Positions 42,922-51,295 of a stretch of DNA of 64,000 bases are shown here, piece after piece. The notes under the pieces are model-generated. The model worked only from the letters and a program-made list of their open reading frames with translations. It was not told where the DNA came from and did no database searches. Source of the DNA: Flavobacteriaceae bacterium UBA1682 (GTDB lineage: Bacteria > Bacteroidota > Bacteroidia > Flavobacteriales > Flavobacteriaceae). Each line of letters opens with the position of its first letter. Position 1 is the first letter of the stretch. The stretch lies in assembly GCA_002320285.1 (NCBI GenBank), contig DCKE01000023.1, positions 1-64,000 of the forward strand. Direction: 5' to 3'. Position numbers and translations under genes: made by a program.

Positions 42922-44283
42922 TTATGCTTGTATTTTATATAATAAATCCGATTTTCGCACTCTAAAATCCAAACTCAAAGTCATTTTATCTCCAACTTGT
43001 GCCTGCTGTACGACAGCTCCATTAACCATCATTTGCTGTAAATCCAATCGCTGCTCTCCCGTAGTTGGCCCCACCACAACTAGAATATCACCTAGTGTTA
43101 TTGCTTCATTTTCGATCGAGAATTGTCCTACACCGGCTTTGGTAAAATAATGTTCTACCCTGCCTATCAATTTCTTTTTCTCCATGCGTTTTTTTCTGAT
43201 TTTCGTAACAGCACTAACTTTTACAGGAACAATCTCATCAAAAACGTTGCGTTCATTTTTAAATTTTAAAGCGTCTGACTTCCCTTTTTTGAAAATCAAA
43301 TTCCCCTTTTGAACTCCACGACGCATGGCTCGCTGTTCCTCTTCTGGCAGCTGAATTACAGCGACACATTCATCGGAACAGCAGTGGTGCATTTTCTCGG
43401 CACAGTCATCACATTGAATAAACAACAGATGACAAGCTTCGTTGGCACAATTGACATGAGTATCGCAAGGCTGTCCACATTGGTGACAATTTGCAATGAT
43501 ATCATCGGTAATTCGCTCACCCAAACGGTGATCAAAAACAAAATTCTTTCCGATAAATTTACTTTTCAAACCTTCCTCCTTGATCTGACGGGTGTATTCT
43601 ATGATACCACCCTCCAACTGATATACCTTCTGAAAACCCTTGTGTTTAAAAAACGCACTGGCCTTTTCACAACGTATACCACCAGTACAATACATCAAAA
43701 GATTTTTATCCTCTTTATGTTCGGCGAGTTGCGCTTCAATAATAGGCAGCGACTCTCTAAAGGTATCTACATCGGGAGTTATAGCCCCTTCAAAATGCCC
43801 TATCTCACTTTCATAGTGATTTCTCATGTCGATAACCACCGTATTGGGATCGCTCAACATCTCATTAAATTCTTTTGCCTTTAAATGTATACCGATATCA
43901 GTAGCGTCAAAACTACTGTCCGTCAGTCCGTCAGCAACAATTTTACTTCTAACCTTAACAGTCAGTTTTAAAAACGACATATCGTCTTGCTCAACAGCTA
44001 CATTTAAGCGGATTCCCTTCATAAAATCATAAGCCTCTAAGGTTGCTCTCAGCGCTTCAAATCCCTCGGCAGGAACCGACATTTGTGCATTGATCCCCTC
44101 TTGGGCTACATAAATTCTCCCCAAAGCGTTTAAATGGCTCCAGGCTAAGAATAATTCGTCTCTAAATTGTTGTGGGTTTTCGATTTTTGCGTAAGCATAG
44201 AAAGACAGGGTCAAACGGTTTTGCCCGGCTTGCTCGATGAGCAAAGCTCTTTCCTCCGCGCTTAAAGTGTTATACAGTTGCAT
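42922..44283 (-). CDS. trhO: Oxygen-dependent tRNA U34 hydroxylase TrhO with extra U32-type C-terminal domain
   Basis: 453 residues from ATG at 44283. The N-terminal domain has FYAYAKIENPQQFRDELF and IYVAQEGINAQMSVPAEGFE. The rhodanese domain has VIDMRNHYESEIGHFEGAI and the active-site loop CTGGIRC starting at Cys199. A Cys-rich zinc-like section follows (CHQCGQPCDTHVNC, CDDCAEKMHHCC). Residues 370-453 are unusual: KLIGRVEHYFTKAGVGQF to FRVRKSDLLYKI aligns with the U32 C-terminal domain of the adjacent gene at about 39 of 84 positions by hand. TrhO uses O2 to make ho5U34. The first 14 codons of longer frame are not family-like. Confidence 0.9.
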   Translation of the reverse strand: MQLYNTLSAEERALLIEQAGQNRLTLSFYAYAKIENPQQFRDELFLAWSHLNALGRIYVAQEGINAQMSVPAEGFEALRATLEAYDFMKGIRLNVAVEQDDMSFLKLTVKVRSKIVADGLTDSSFDATDIGIHLKAKEFNEMLSDPNTVVIDMRNHYESEIGHFEGAITPDVDTFRESLPIIEAQLAEHKEDKNLLMYCTGGIRCEKASAFFKHKGFQKVYQLEGGIIEYTRQIKEEGLKSKFIGKNFVFDHRLGERITDDIIANCHQCGQPCDTHVNCANEACHLLFIQCDDCAEKMHHCCSDECVAVIQLPEEEQRAMRRGVQKGNLIFKKGKSDALKFKNERNVFDEIVPVKVSAVTKIRKKRMEKKKLIGRVEHYFTKAGVGQFSIENEAITLGDILVVVGPTTGEQRLDLQQMMVNGAVVQQAQVGDKMTLSLDFRVRKSDLLYKIQA

Positions 44284-44373
44284 GCTATTAACTTTTAAGT
44301 TGGTAAATAAACAATATGAAATCATTCTAATTGGAAGAATGAAGCGGCAAAGATACCCTTTTTTAAAAATCCT

Positions 44374-44397
44374 ATAAAATGATAATTATCATTTTAT
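44374..44397. promoter_or_regulatory. Perfect 24-bp palindrome between trhO and recA, candidate operator
   Basis: The sequence reads identically on both strands, with half-site ATAAAATGATAA. The centre TGATAATTATCA resembles a Fur half-site pair but lacks the one-base spacer of the 7-1-7 Fur box. It lies 91 bases before the trhO start and 88 bases before the recA -33 element, so trhO is the likelier target. Confidence 0.5.
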
Positions 44398-44484
44398 GAT
44401 TAAACACAGCAGTAAACACTGATTTTATGCTATTAGGAGGGGTTCTAACGCTATTATTTTAAATTCTAATGGACAAGCAACTCC

Positions 44485-44514
44485 TTTGTAACTCAAAAAA
44501 AAGCTGTACTTTTA
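44485..44514 (+). promoter_or_regulatory. recA promoter
   Basis: -33 TTTG at 44485-44488, 18-base spacer, -7 TACTTTTA at 44507-44514 (consensus TAnnTTTG), 20 bases before the ATG. No obvious LexA site is visible. Confidence 0.55.
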
Positions 44515-44534
44515 CATTTCAAATTTTATGAAAG

Positions 44535-45539
44535 ATGAGTGCAGATAAAGAAGCCAAATTAAAAGCTTTACAGCTTACATTAGATAAATTAGACAAAACT
44601 TACGGTAAGGGAACGGTGATGAAATTGGGTGACCGTGCTGTAGTAGAGGTAGAGTCTATCTCTTCTGGCTCTTTGGGCTTGGATTTAGCCTTGGGAGTAA
44701 ACGGATATCCTCGTGGAAGAATCATTGAGATTTACGGTCCAGAATCATCGGGTAAAACCACCCTAACTTTACACGCGATTGCAGAAGCTCAAAAAACAGG
44801 AGGTATTGCCGCTTTTATCGATGCAGAACATGCCTTTGATCGTTTCTATGCACAGAAATTAGGAGTGGATATCGACAATTTAATTATTTCTCAACCAGAC
44901 AACGGTGAACAAGCCTTGGAGATTGCAGAAAACCTAATTCGTTCTGGAGCTATTGACTTAGTCGTTATTGACTCCGTTGCCGCTTTGACTCCGAAAAGTG
45001 AGATCGAAGGAGAAATGGGAGATTCCAAAATGGGTCTTCACGCTCGTTTGATGTCTCAAGCTTTAAGAAAGTTAACTGGAACCATCAGCAAAACGAACTG
45101 TACGGTATTTTTCATCAACCAGTTGCGTGAAAAAATCGGAGTAATGTTTGGAAATCCAGAAACTACTACTGGAGGTAACGCCTTAAAATTCTATGCTTCT
45201 GTACGTTTAGACATTCGTAAATCAACCCAAATTAAAGACGGCGATCAAGTGATGGGTAACCGCACTAAAGTAAAAGTTGTTAAAAACAAAGTAGCACCAC
45301 CGTTCCGTACTGCAGAATTTGACATCATGTATGGTGAAGGAGTTTCCAAAGTTGGAGAAGTATTAGATCTGGCTGTGGAATTTGAAATCGTTAAAAAGAG
45401 CGGTTCTTGGTTTAGCTACGGAGATACTAAATTAGGTCAAGGTCGCGATGCTGTCAAAGGTGTCATCAAAGACAATCCAGAATTGATGGACGAATTAGAA
45501 ATTAAAATCAAGGAATTAATCAAAAGCAAAGAAGATTAA
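44535..45539 (+). CDS. recA: Recombinase RecA
   Basis: 334 residues. Walker A is GPESSGKTTLTLH, then AAFIDAEHAFDRFYAQKLGV. Walker B is LVVIDSVAALTPKSE, L2 is MFGNPETTTGGNALKFYASV and the adjacent FFINQLREKIGVM is conserved. It forms ATP-dependent filaments on single-stranded DNA for recombination and SOS induction. The C-terminus is short (ELIKSKED), lacking the long acidic tail of E. coli RecA, as is usual in this phylum. It has its own promoter and terminator. Confidence 0.97.
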   Translation: MSADKEAKLKALQLTLDKLDKTYGKGTVMKLGDRAVVEVESISSGSLGLDLALGVNGYPRGRIIEIYGPESSGKTTLTLHAIAEAQKTGGIAAFIDAEHAFDRFYAQKLGVDIDNLIISQPDNGEQALEIAENLIRSGAIDLVVIDSVAALTPKSEIEGEMGDSKMGLHARLMSQALRKLTGTISKTNCTVFFINQLREKIGVMFGNPETTTGGNALKFYASVRLDIRKSTQIKDGDQVMGNRTKVKVVKNKVAPPFRTAEFDIMYGEGVSKVGEVLDLAVEFEIVKKSGSWFSYGDTKLGQGRDAVKGVIKDNPELMDELEIKIKELIKSKED

Positions 45540-45565
45540 TCCGCGTTAGTGATTCAATAAATATC

Positions 45566-45596
45566 AGGGCTGTCTAAAAAAGACGGCCCTTTTTTC
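45566..45596 (+). terminator. recA terminator
   Basis: GGGCTGTC-taaaaaa-GACGGCCC followed by TTTTTT (one G-T pair). Confidence 0.8.
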
Positions 45597-45617
45597 GTAG
45601 ATTATCGATCGATTCTA

Positions 45618-46358
45618 TTATTTAAAAAGCAACAATTGCTTTAACATCATTTCTCTAGCCTGCTGTTTCACCTCTTTTCTATCGGCAAGAGTCTTTCCTT
45701 TAGTTACTATAAACGGATGTACCACTACTGGTACTCTCGCGGGATAACCCGCAAGAAATTCAAAAGGAAAATATCGCTTCAATCCCCCGAAAGACATCGG
45801 GACAATTTCAATTTGGTGTTCGATCGCCAAGCGAAATGCTCCGTCTTTAAACTCATCTAAAATCAAGGATTTATCATCCGAGACCCCGCCTTCAGGAAAA
45901 ATACAAATACTACGTCCCAATTTTATTTTATCCTCCGCACTTTTTATAGCTTGCATCCTACTTTGGGAGTTTCCGCGATCAACCAAAATACAAGTTCTCT
46001 TATAGAAGAATCCAAAAATAGGTAGTTTTGCCAATTCCTGTTTACCGACAAAAACAAAAGGATTGTCTTTTATCAAAATCAGCATCAACATAATATCCAT
46101 CATCGAAGTGTGATTGGAAATCAACATATAACTTTTGCCCTTTTCCGGCTTCTGCTGCCATTCCACCCGATAACGGAAGCCCATACCAAAAAACACGACT
46201 TTTGCCCAAAAACGGGCTAATATAAAAAAATAGGGATAGGTTCGATCACTAGAGATCGTCAATATCAACAAAGGAGACATGATAATAATAACTACAGTCA
46301 TTAACAAGTAAAACCAAATTTTCCATAAAATCCAAAATGCGATTTTTAATAGCTTCAT
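45618..46358 (-). CDS. plsC: 1-acyl-sn-glycerol-3-phosphate acyltransferase (PlsC-like)
   Basis: 246 residues from ATG at 46358. A hydrophobic N-terminus (IAFWILWKIWFYLLMTVVII) anchors it in the membrane. The acyltransferase motifs are NHTSMMD (HX4D), the FPEGG box and PMSFGGLKRYFPFEF. It adds the second acyl chain to lysophosphatidate for phospholipid synthesis, or a related lipid. The upstream 22 codons of open frame are not homologous. It is convergent with recA. Confidence 0.88.
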   Translation of the reverse strand: MKLLKIAFWILWKIWFYLLMTVVIIIMSPLLILTISSDRTYPYFFILARFWAKVVFFGMGFRYRVEWQQKPEKGKSYMLISNHTSMMDIMLMLILIKDNPFVFVGKQELAKLPIFGFFYKRTCILVDRGNSQSRMQAIKSAEDKIKLGRSICIFPEGGVSDDKSLILDEFKDGAFRLAIEHQIEIVPMSFGGLKRYFPFEFLAGYPARVPVVVHPFIVTKGKTLADRKEVKQQAREMMLKQLLLFK

Positions 46359-46505
46359 GTAGTGTCTATTTCTAAAATTTTTAACAAATTCAAAAGTAAA
46401 ACATATTAGCCAATATTTCATCACACTAAGCTAAAAGCAGCGATCAATTATAAAAAAAGCACCCAGTAATTGCGCCAAAAACCAAATTAGCTAATTCAAA
46501 TCCTT

Positions 46506-46513
46506 TATATTTG
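46506..46513 (+). promoter_or_regulatory. -7 box TATATTTG for trpS
   Basis: A perfect TAnnTTTG match 24 bases before the trpS ATG. No convincing -33. Confidence 0.45.
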
Positions 46514-46537
46514 TACTAAATATAGAAAAAATCAAAA

Positions 46538-47512
46538 ATGGCTAAAATTCTAACTGGAGTACAAAGTACTGGTACTCCCCACTTAGGAAATCTTTTAGGA
46601 GCTATCATCCCTGCGATACACATGGCCAACCTTAAAGAAAACAATTCCTTTCTTTTTATTGCTGATTTACATTCGGCAACACAGATAAAAGAAGCATCCA
46701 CCTTGCAGAGCAACACGTATAGTGTCGCTGCCAGTTGGCTCGCTTGTGGATTAGACATCAATCACGTAACTTTTTACCGACAATCCGACGTTCCACAAAC
46801 CACTGAACTGTCTTGGTATCTAAGTTGTTTTTTTCCATTTCAAAGATTGACACTAGCCCATTCCTTTAAAGATAAAGCATCACATCTCGACGATGTGAAC
46901 GCCGGACTTTTCACCTATCCGATGTTGATGGCCGCAGATATACTGCTGTATGACGCTGAATTTGTACCGGTTGGAAAAGATCAGCTACAACATTTAGAAA
47001 TCACCCGAGATGTCGCTTCGCGATTCAACCATCAAATGGGTGAAACTTTTGTTTTACCAGAAGCTAAAATTGCGGAAGAAGTGATGATAGTACCGGGCAC
47101 TGACGGTGAAAAAATGAGTAAATCCCGAAACAATTATATCAATATTTTTCAAGATGACAAGGCCTTGCGCAAGCAAGTCATGAACATACAAACCGATAGT
47201 ACGCCTTTGGAGGATCCTAAAAATCCAGATACCTGCCACATCTTTTCAATTTATAAATTAATTGCAAGTACGGAGCAAACCGCAGCCTTAAGAGAGAAAT
47301 ATTTAGGAGGTCACTATGGTTATGGACATGCTAAACAAGAACTTTTTGATTTAATCCTAACCCGATTTAAAACGGAAAGAGAAAAGTATGATTACTATAT
47401 CAATCACGTTGAAGAAATCGATGCGTTGTTAAAGATTGGTGCAGCCAAAGCCAGCATCATAGCACAAAACACCTTAAATCGCGTTCGCCAGAAATTGGGA
47501 TATCGCATTTAA
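46538..47512 (+). CDS. trpS: Tryptophanyl-tRNA synthetase
   Basis: 324 residues, class Ic synthetase. The HIGH-equivalent is GTPHLGNLLGA, the tryptophan/ATP site region has YPMLMAADILLYDAEFVPVG and the KMSKS loop is GEKMSKSRNNYINIF. It charges tRNA-Trp. It is monocistronic; a hairpin ACGGACTCC/GGAGTCCGT at about 47518-47540 with a T-rich tail ends it and the convergent dprA. Confidence 0.96.
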   Translation: MAKILTGVQSTGTPHLGNLLGAIIPAIHMANLKENNSFLFIADLHSATQIKEASTLQSNTYSVAASWLACGLDINHVTFYRQSDVPQTTELSWYLSCFFPFQRLTLAHSFKDKASHLDDVNAGLFTYPMLMAADILLYDAEFVPVGKDQLQHLEITRDVASRFNHQMGETFVLPEAKIAEEVMIVPGTDGEKMSKSRNNYINIFQDDKALRKQVMNIQTDSTPLEDPKNPDTCHIFSIYKLIASTEQTAALREKYLGGHYGYGHAKQELFDLILTRFKTEREKYDYYINHVEEIDALLKIGAAKASIIAQNTLNRVRQKLGYRI

Positions 47513-47516
47513 TTTT

Positions 47517-47542
47517 TACGGACTCCATTTGGAGTCCGTTTC
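47517..47542. terminator. Terminator between convergent trpS and dprA
   Basis: ACGGACTCC-attt-GGAGTCCGTTTC; perfect 9-bp stem. Confidence 0.75.
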
Positions 47543-47545
47543 TTT

Positions 47546-48649
47546 TTAAATCAACTCAAAAAACTTTCCCGGCATTGGCCGTATAACCCCTTTGAGCTCC
47601 ATACTCAACAGCAAAACCCCAACCTTATAAACGACCAATTGGCAAGATCGCGCAATTTCATCCATAGACTGCTTTCCCGCAACGGCTAAATAGTCATAAA
47701 TCTTCTGCTCATCAACCGTTAGTTCAACAAAAATCGTTCTTTGAATCGCATTTTGATTCGGTTTGCTACTATCCCATTGCAACAGTTCGATGACATCCTG
47801 AGCAGAAGTAATCAATTGTGCTCTTTGCCACTTGATCAATTCATTACAACCCTGACTGTACTTATCACTAACCCGCCCCGGAACAGCAAATACTTCTCGA
47901 TTATAATCGTTGGCAAAACGAGCGGTACTCATAGAACCTCCTTTCTGCGCACTCTCTACAATTACAGTAGCTTCAGAAAGCCCTGCCACTATCCTATTTC
48001 TTCGAATAAAATTTTCACGCTCCATACTGCTTCGCGTTTTAAACTCCGTTAAAAATCCACCACGTTCTTTGACAGCCCCCATATATTTATAGTGAGACTT
48101 TGGATAAATATCTTGCAATCCATGACCCAAAACTCCTACTGTTCGCAGTTGATTATCCACTGCAGCCCTATGTGCTATGATATCAATTCCGAAAGCAAAA
48201 CCACTAACAATTATCGGATTATAGATCGTCAAAGCCGCTACAAGCGCTTGACAGAATTCTTTTCCCTGGCTCGTATGTCGTCTCGTGCCAACAATACTGA
48301 TGATTTTCGAGTTTTTCCAATCAAACAATCGGGTCGAATAAAGCAATACTGGTCCATCATCACAGTGCTTTAATCGATTGGGATACTCATCATCTGTATA
48401 ATAACTCACCAAAATACCCAGCTTTTTAATGGCATTTAATTCCAATTCAGCTTCCCGATAAATGTTCTTATCGCGCAGATTTCCCAATATTCGCTCACCA
48501 ATTCCATCAACCTGCTTCAAGTCAGCAGATGAAGCGCGCAAAACAGCTTCCGCATCATTAAAATGACTTAACAATCTTTTTGATATCACATCTCCAACCC
48601 CTTCGACGTTTTGTAAGGCCAACGTATAAAACAATTTTTCCTCATTCAT
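47546..48649 (-). CDS. dprA: DNA-processing protein DprA
   Basis: 367 residues from ATG at 48649. The N-terminal helix-hairpin-helix region has QNVEGVGDVISKRLLSHFND. The Rossmann core has VGTRRHTSQGKEF, VSGFAFGIDIIAHRAAV, ENFIRRNRIVAGLS and VFAVPGRVSDKYSQGCNELI. The winged-helix C-terminus is VYKVGVLLLSMELKGVIRPM. DprA loads RecA on incoming single-stranded DNA during natural transformation. It is near recA but in a separate unit. Confidence 0.94.
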   Translation of the reverse strand: MNEEKLFYTLALQNVEGVGDVISKRLLSHFNDAEAVLRASSADLKQVDGIGERILGNLRDKNIYREAELELNAIKKLGILVSYYTDDEYPNRLKHCDDGPVLLYSTRLFDWKNSKIISIVGTRRHTSQGKEFCQALVAALTIYNPIIVSGFAFGIDIIAHRAAVDNQLRTVGVLGHGLQDIYPKSHYKYMGAVKERGGFLTEFKTRSSMERENFIRRNRIVAGLSEATVIVESAQKGGSMSTARFANDYNREVFAVPGRVSDKYSQGCNELIKWQRAQLITSAQDVIELLQWDSSKPNQNAIQRTIFVELTVDEQKIYDYLAVAGKQSMDEIARSCQLVVYKVGVLLLSMELKGVIRPMPGKFFELI

Positions 48650-48818
48650 AAAACAAGAAATCAATTAAACATCTCCTAATATAATAAATATCAACACACT
48701 ACCCTTAGGGTTTTAAAAAAAACATTTCAAGCGCATGCTATCAGTGATTAGTTAACATCTTATGAACAAGTTATTTACATTTATTTTTTGTTTTGTTAAT
48801 AACATTTGTGGATAAAAT

Positions 48819-48848
48819 TTTGCTTTGTGTGTTGATTCGTTAACTTTG
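48819..48848 (+). promoter_or_regulatory. Strong promoter giving a probably leaderless mRNA
   Basis: -33 TTTG at 48819-48822, 18-base spacer, -7 TAACTTTG at 48841-48848. The ATG of the next gene is at 48853, where the transcript should start. Confidence 0.6.
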
Positions 48849-48852
48849 TAAT

Positions 48853-49794
48853 ATGATTATAGAAAAATACATATCCGCCTTATTATATCGCTATCAATGT
48901 GTTATAGTGCCTGGATTTGGCGCTTTTTTGACAGAAGTTCAATCTGCTAGCTTCAACGAGGCTACTCAGACTTTTTTTCCACCAAAAAAGTCAATTTCTT
49001 TTAATACACAATTGATCCATAATGACGGGCTATTAGCCAATCACATCGCTTTGGAAGAAGGTATTTCTTATGAAAACGCCTTCCTTCAAATTCAACAAGG
49101 CGTCAGCCATTGGAAACAGCTTTTAACCGTTGATCAAACCCTCGTTTTAAAACCGATTGGAACCATCCGTATCAACTCGGATTTAAATTGGATTTTCGAA
49201 CCACAGGTCTCGACAAATTATCTGACATCCGCTTTTGGACTCAGTACCGTGTCTGCACCTGCTATTGGAAGAAACCTTTTCCCAATACCGGAAGCAGAAA
49301 AAGAGCTTGATGCAACTCCTACCATCGGTTTAATCACGAAACGAAGACGGAAATATACCTTTTTAAAGTATGCTGCGGTTTTTGTAGTTGCGACCAGTAT
49401 AGGAACAACGATATACAAACAAGAACACGATGCCTATATCGCTAAGGAAACTTTAGAGGTAGAGAAAGCAGTACAAGAAAAAGTGGATTACCAAATACAA
49501 CAAGCGACCTTCTTTATAGAAAAACCGCTTAATCCTGTTGTCTTAACGATCAAGGAACCGATTGTCCTCAAACCCTATCACATTATAGCGAGTGCTTTTA
49601 AAAGCGAAAAAAACGCTGCTAAAGCCGCTAAAGAATTGGAACAAAAAGGATTTGAGTCCACTTTCCTAGAAAAAAACAAATACGGCCTATACCCAGTAGC
49701 TTATGGGAGTTATGCCAATCTTTCAGAAGCTCAAGATGCTATGAGAGCCATTCATAAAAAACACAATAAAGAAGCCTGGATACTGGTAAAATAA
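48853..49794 (+). CDS. HU-CCDC81 and SPOR domain transmembrane protein
   Basis: 313 residues. Residues 1 to about 125 are the HU-CCDC81-type module: IEKYISALLYRYQCVIVPGF, then NTQLIHNDGLLANHIALEEG. This is a variant of the DNA-binding HU fold seen in Bacteroidota. One TM helix follows at about 171-188 (FLKYAAVFVVATSIGTTIYK). A SPOR domain closes the protein (YHIIASAFKSEKNAAKAAKE to the end), which would bind denuded glycan at the division septum. Topology suggests a cytoplasmic HU-like part and a periplasmic SPOR part. A division or nucleoid link is inferred, not shown. Confidence 0.87.
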   Translation: MIIEKYISALLYRYQCVIVPGFGAFLTEVQSASFNEATQTFFPPKKSISFNTQLIHNDGLLANHIALEEGISYENAFLQIQQGVSHWKQLLTVDQTLVLKPIGTIRINSDLNWIFEPQVSTNYLTSAFGLSTVSAPAIGRNLFPIPEAEKELDATPTIGLITKRRRKYTFLKYAAVFVVATSIGTTIYKQEHDAYIAKETLEVEKAVQEKVDYQIQQATFFIEKPLNPVVLTIKEPIVLKPYHIIASAFKSEKNAAKAAKELEQKGFESTFLEKNKYGLYPVAYGSYANLSEAQDAMRAIHKKHNKEAWILVK

Positions 49795-49798
49795 AACG

Positions 49799-49831
49799 AA
49801 AATCCTGAATTTAAATTCAGGATTTTTTTTG
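49799..49831 (+). terminator. Terminator of the SPOR-domain gene
   Basis: AATCCTGAAT-ttaa-ATTCAGGATTTTTTTT, a perfect 10-bp stem. Confidence 0.8.
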
Positions 49832-49843
49832 TTATAATGTTTT

Positions 49844-49851
49844 TATCTTTG
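49844..49851 (+). promoter_or_regulatory. -7 box TATCTTTG for the thioesterase gene
   Basis: A perfect consensus match 12 bases before the ATG at 49864. It implies a leader of only about 6-8 nt. Confidence 0.5.
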
Positions 49852-49863
49852 TAAAAAAAACAG

Positions 49864-50373
49864 ATGAAGCCGAAACTAGTATCAGAGTCCGTAACTGTAG
49901 TAACCGATTTAGTACTCCCAGGAGAAACCAATCCTTTAAACAACCTTTTCGGTGGCGAATTATTAGCCCGAATGGATCGCGCCGCGAGTATCACTGCCCG
50001 CAGACATTCGAGACGTGTATGTGTAACAGCCTCCGTCAATCATGTCGCTTTCAACAGAGCAATTCCCCTTGGCAGCGTTGTCACTATAGAAGCACGCATT
50101 TCAAGAGCCTTTAACAGCTCCATGGAAGTATTTATAGACGTATGGATAGAAGATCGCGAATCAGGCGTTAAGAACAAAGCAAACGAAGCCATATATACCT
50201 TTGTTGCAGTCGATGAAACGGGACGCCCGATAGCTGTGCCCCAAATTGTTCCAGAAACGGATTTAGAAGTTGAACGCTTCGAAGCAGCCTTACGCAGAAA
50301 GCAACTCAGCCTCGTATTGGCCGGAAAGATGAAACCGTCTGAAGCTACAGAACTAAAAGCCCTATTTAAATAA
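49864..50373 (+). CDS. Acyl-CoA thioesterase (hotdog fold, YciA/BACH-like)
   Basis: 169 residues. The hotdog motif NPLNNLFGGELLARMDRAAS carries the conserved Gly-Gly and Asp. ASVNHVAFNRAIPLGSVVTI and RAFNSSMEVFIDVWIEDRES follow. It hydrolyses acyl-CoA to free acid and CoA, tuning acyl-CoA pools in the cytoplasm. The C-terminal tail LAGKMKPSEATELKALF is helical. It is monocistronic with its own -7 box. Confidence 0.9.
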   Translation: MKPKLVSESVTVVTDLVLPGETNPLNNLFGGELLARMDRAASITARRHSRRVCVTASVNHVAFNRAIPLGSVVTIEARISRAFNSSMEVFIDVWIEDRESGVKNKANEAIYTFVAVDETGRPIAVPQIVPETDLEVERFEAALRRKQLSLVLAGKMKPSEATELKALFK

Positions 50374-50432
50374 GGGCTTATCTTATCTTTTTATTAACAC
50401 ACCAAGCACTTCCAACTCTTACCTGTAGTGCC

Positions 50433-50440
50433 TAACTTTG
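50433..50440 (+). promoter_or_regulatory. -7 box TAACTTTG for the S1/P1 nuclease gene
   Basis: A perfect consensus match 16 bases before the ATG at 50457. The -33 is weak. Confidence 0.45.
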
Positions 50441-50456
50441 TGTAAAATTTTAAACA

Positions 50457-51242
50457 ATGAAAAAAATATTATTTTTAGCCTTAGCTGTCCTTTTGATCAA
50501 CACCTCTACGTCATGGGCCTGGGGCACAACAGGACATCGCGTAGTAGCCGAAATTGCCGAACGCAATTTGACTCGAAAAGCGAAAAAAAACCTAAAGAAA
50601 ATAATTGGCGAACAAAAATTGGCCTATTGGTCCAACTGGCCTGATTTTATCAAATCGGATCCAACATGGAAACACGCCGATGCCTGGCATTATGTCAATG
50701 TTGGAACTTCATTAACACCAACGGATTTCACCAAAGAAATGAATGAAACCACTGCGGATAATCTTTATAAAAAAACGCTTTCACTGATAGAAGAACTTAA
50801 AAACAAGGATCTTTCATTAGAAAAAAAACAAGAAAACCTTTATTTTCTAATCCACTTAATAGGTGATGCCCATCAACCTTTACACGTTGGTAGAGCTGAA
50901 GACTTGGGAGGAAACCGAATTGGCGTTGAATGGTTTGGCCAAAAAACCAACCTTCACACCCTTTGGGACTCCAAATTAGTGGACTTTACGCAATACAGTT
51001 ATACCGAATTTTCTACGGTTTTAAACATACACGATAAAAAGTTCAATAACCGTTTGACTCAAGGTGAATTGGTATCATGGCTCTACGAATCTTATACCGC
51101 AGCACAGCATATTTACAACACGGCAAAAGCCGATGATAAGTTGAGTTATAAATATTATTTCGACCATCAAAAAGATCTTGAAGATCAACTTCTCAAAGGA
51201 GGTTTACGCTTGGCGAAAATCCTAAATGAAATATACGGATAA
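50457..51242 (+). CDS. S1/P1-type zinc-dependent nuclease, exported
   Basis: 261 residues. The Sec signal peptide MKKILFLALAVLLINTSTSWA is followed by WGTTGHRVVAEIAERNL. The mature N-terminal Trp and nearby His are zinc ligands in this family. Other ligand segments are KHADAWHYVNV, FLIHLIGDAHQPLHVG and LHTLWDSKLVD. The tri-zinc enzymes degrade single-stranded DNA and RNA to 5'-nucleotides outside the cytoplasm. A role in nutrient scavenging or clearing eDNA is likely. Confidence 0.93.
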   Translation: MKKILFLALAVLLINTSTSWAWGTTGHRVVAEIAERNLTRKAKKNLKKIIGEQKLAYWSNWPDFIKSDPTWKHADAWHYVNVGTSLTPTDFTKEMNETTADNLYKKTLSLIEELKNKDLSLEKKQENLYFLIHLIGDAHQPLHVGRAEDLGGNRIGVEWFGQKTNLHTLWDSKLVDFTQYSYTEFSTVLNIHDKKFNNRLTQGELVSWLYESYTAAQHIYNTAKADDKLSYKYYFDHQKDLEDQLLKGGLRLAKILNEIYG

Positions 51243-51246
51243 TAAA

Positions 51247-51276
51247 AAAAACAGGCTTATGGCCTGTTTTTTTTTA
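51247..51276. terminator. Bidirectional terminator
   Basis: AAACAGGC-ttat-GGCCTGTTTTTTTTT between the convergent nuclease and Ser/Arg-rich protein genes. Confidence 0.75.
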
Positions 51277-51295
51277 TGTGTTTTTTAAATGAAAC

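Noticed and set aside
43309..43884. 191-codon plus-strand frame inside trhO
   Set aside because: It is antisense to a strongly conserved gene and has no independent features.
44374..44397. SOS/LexA box for recA
   Set aside because: The palindrome is 88 bases upstream of the recA -33 element and does not resemble a LexA site I know; it fits the trhO side better.
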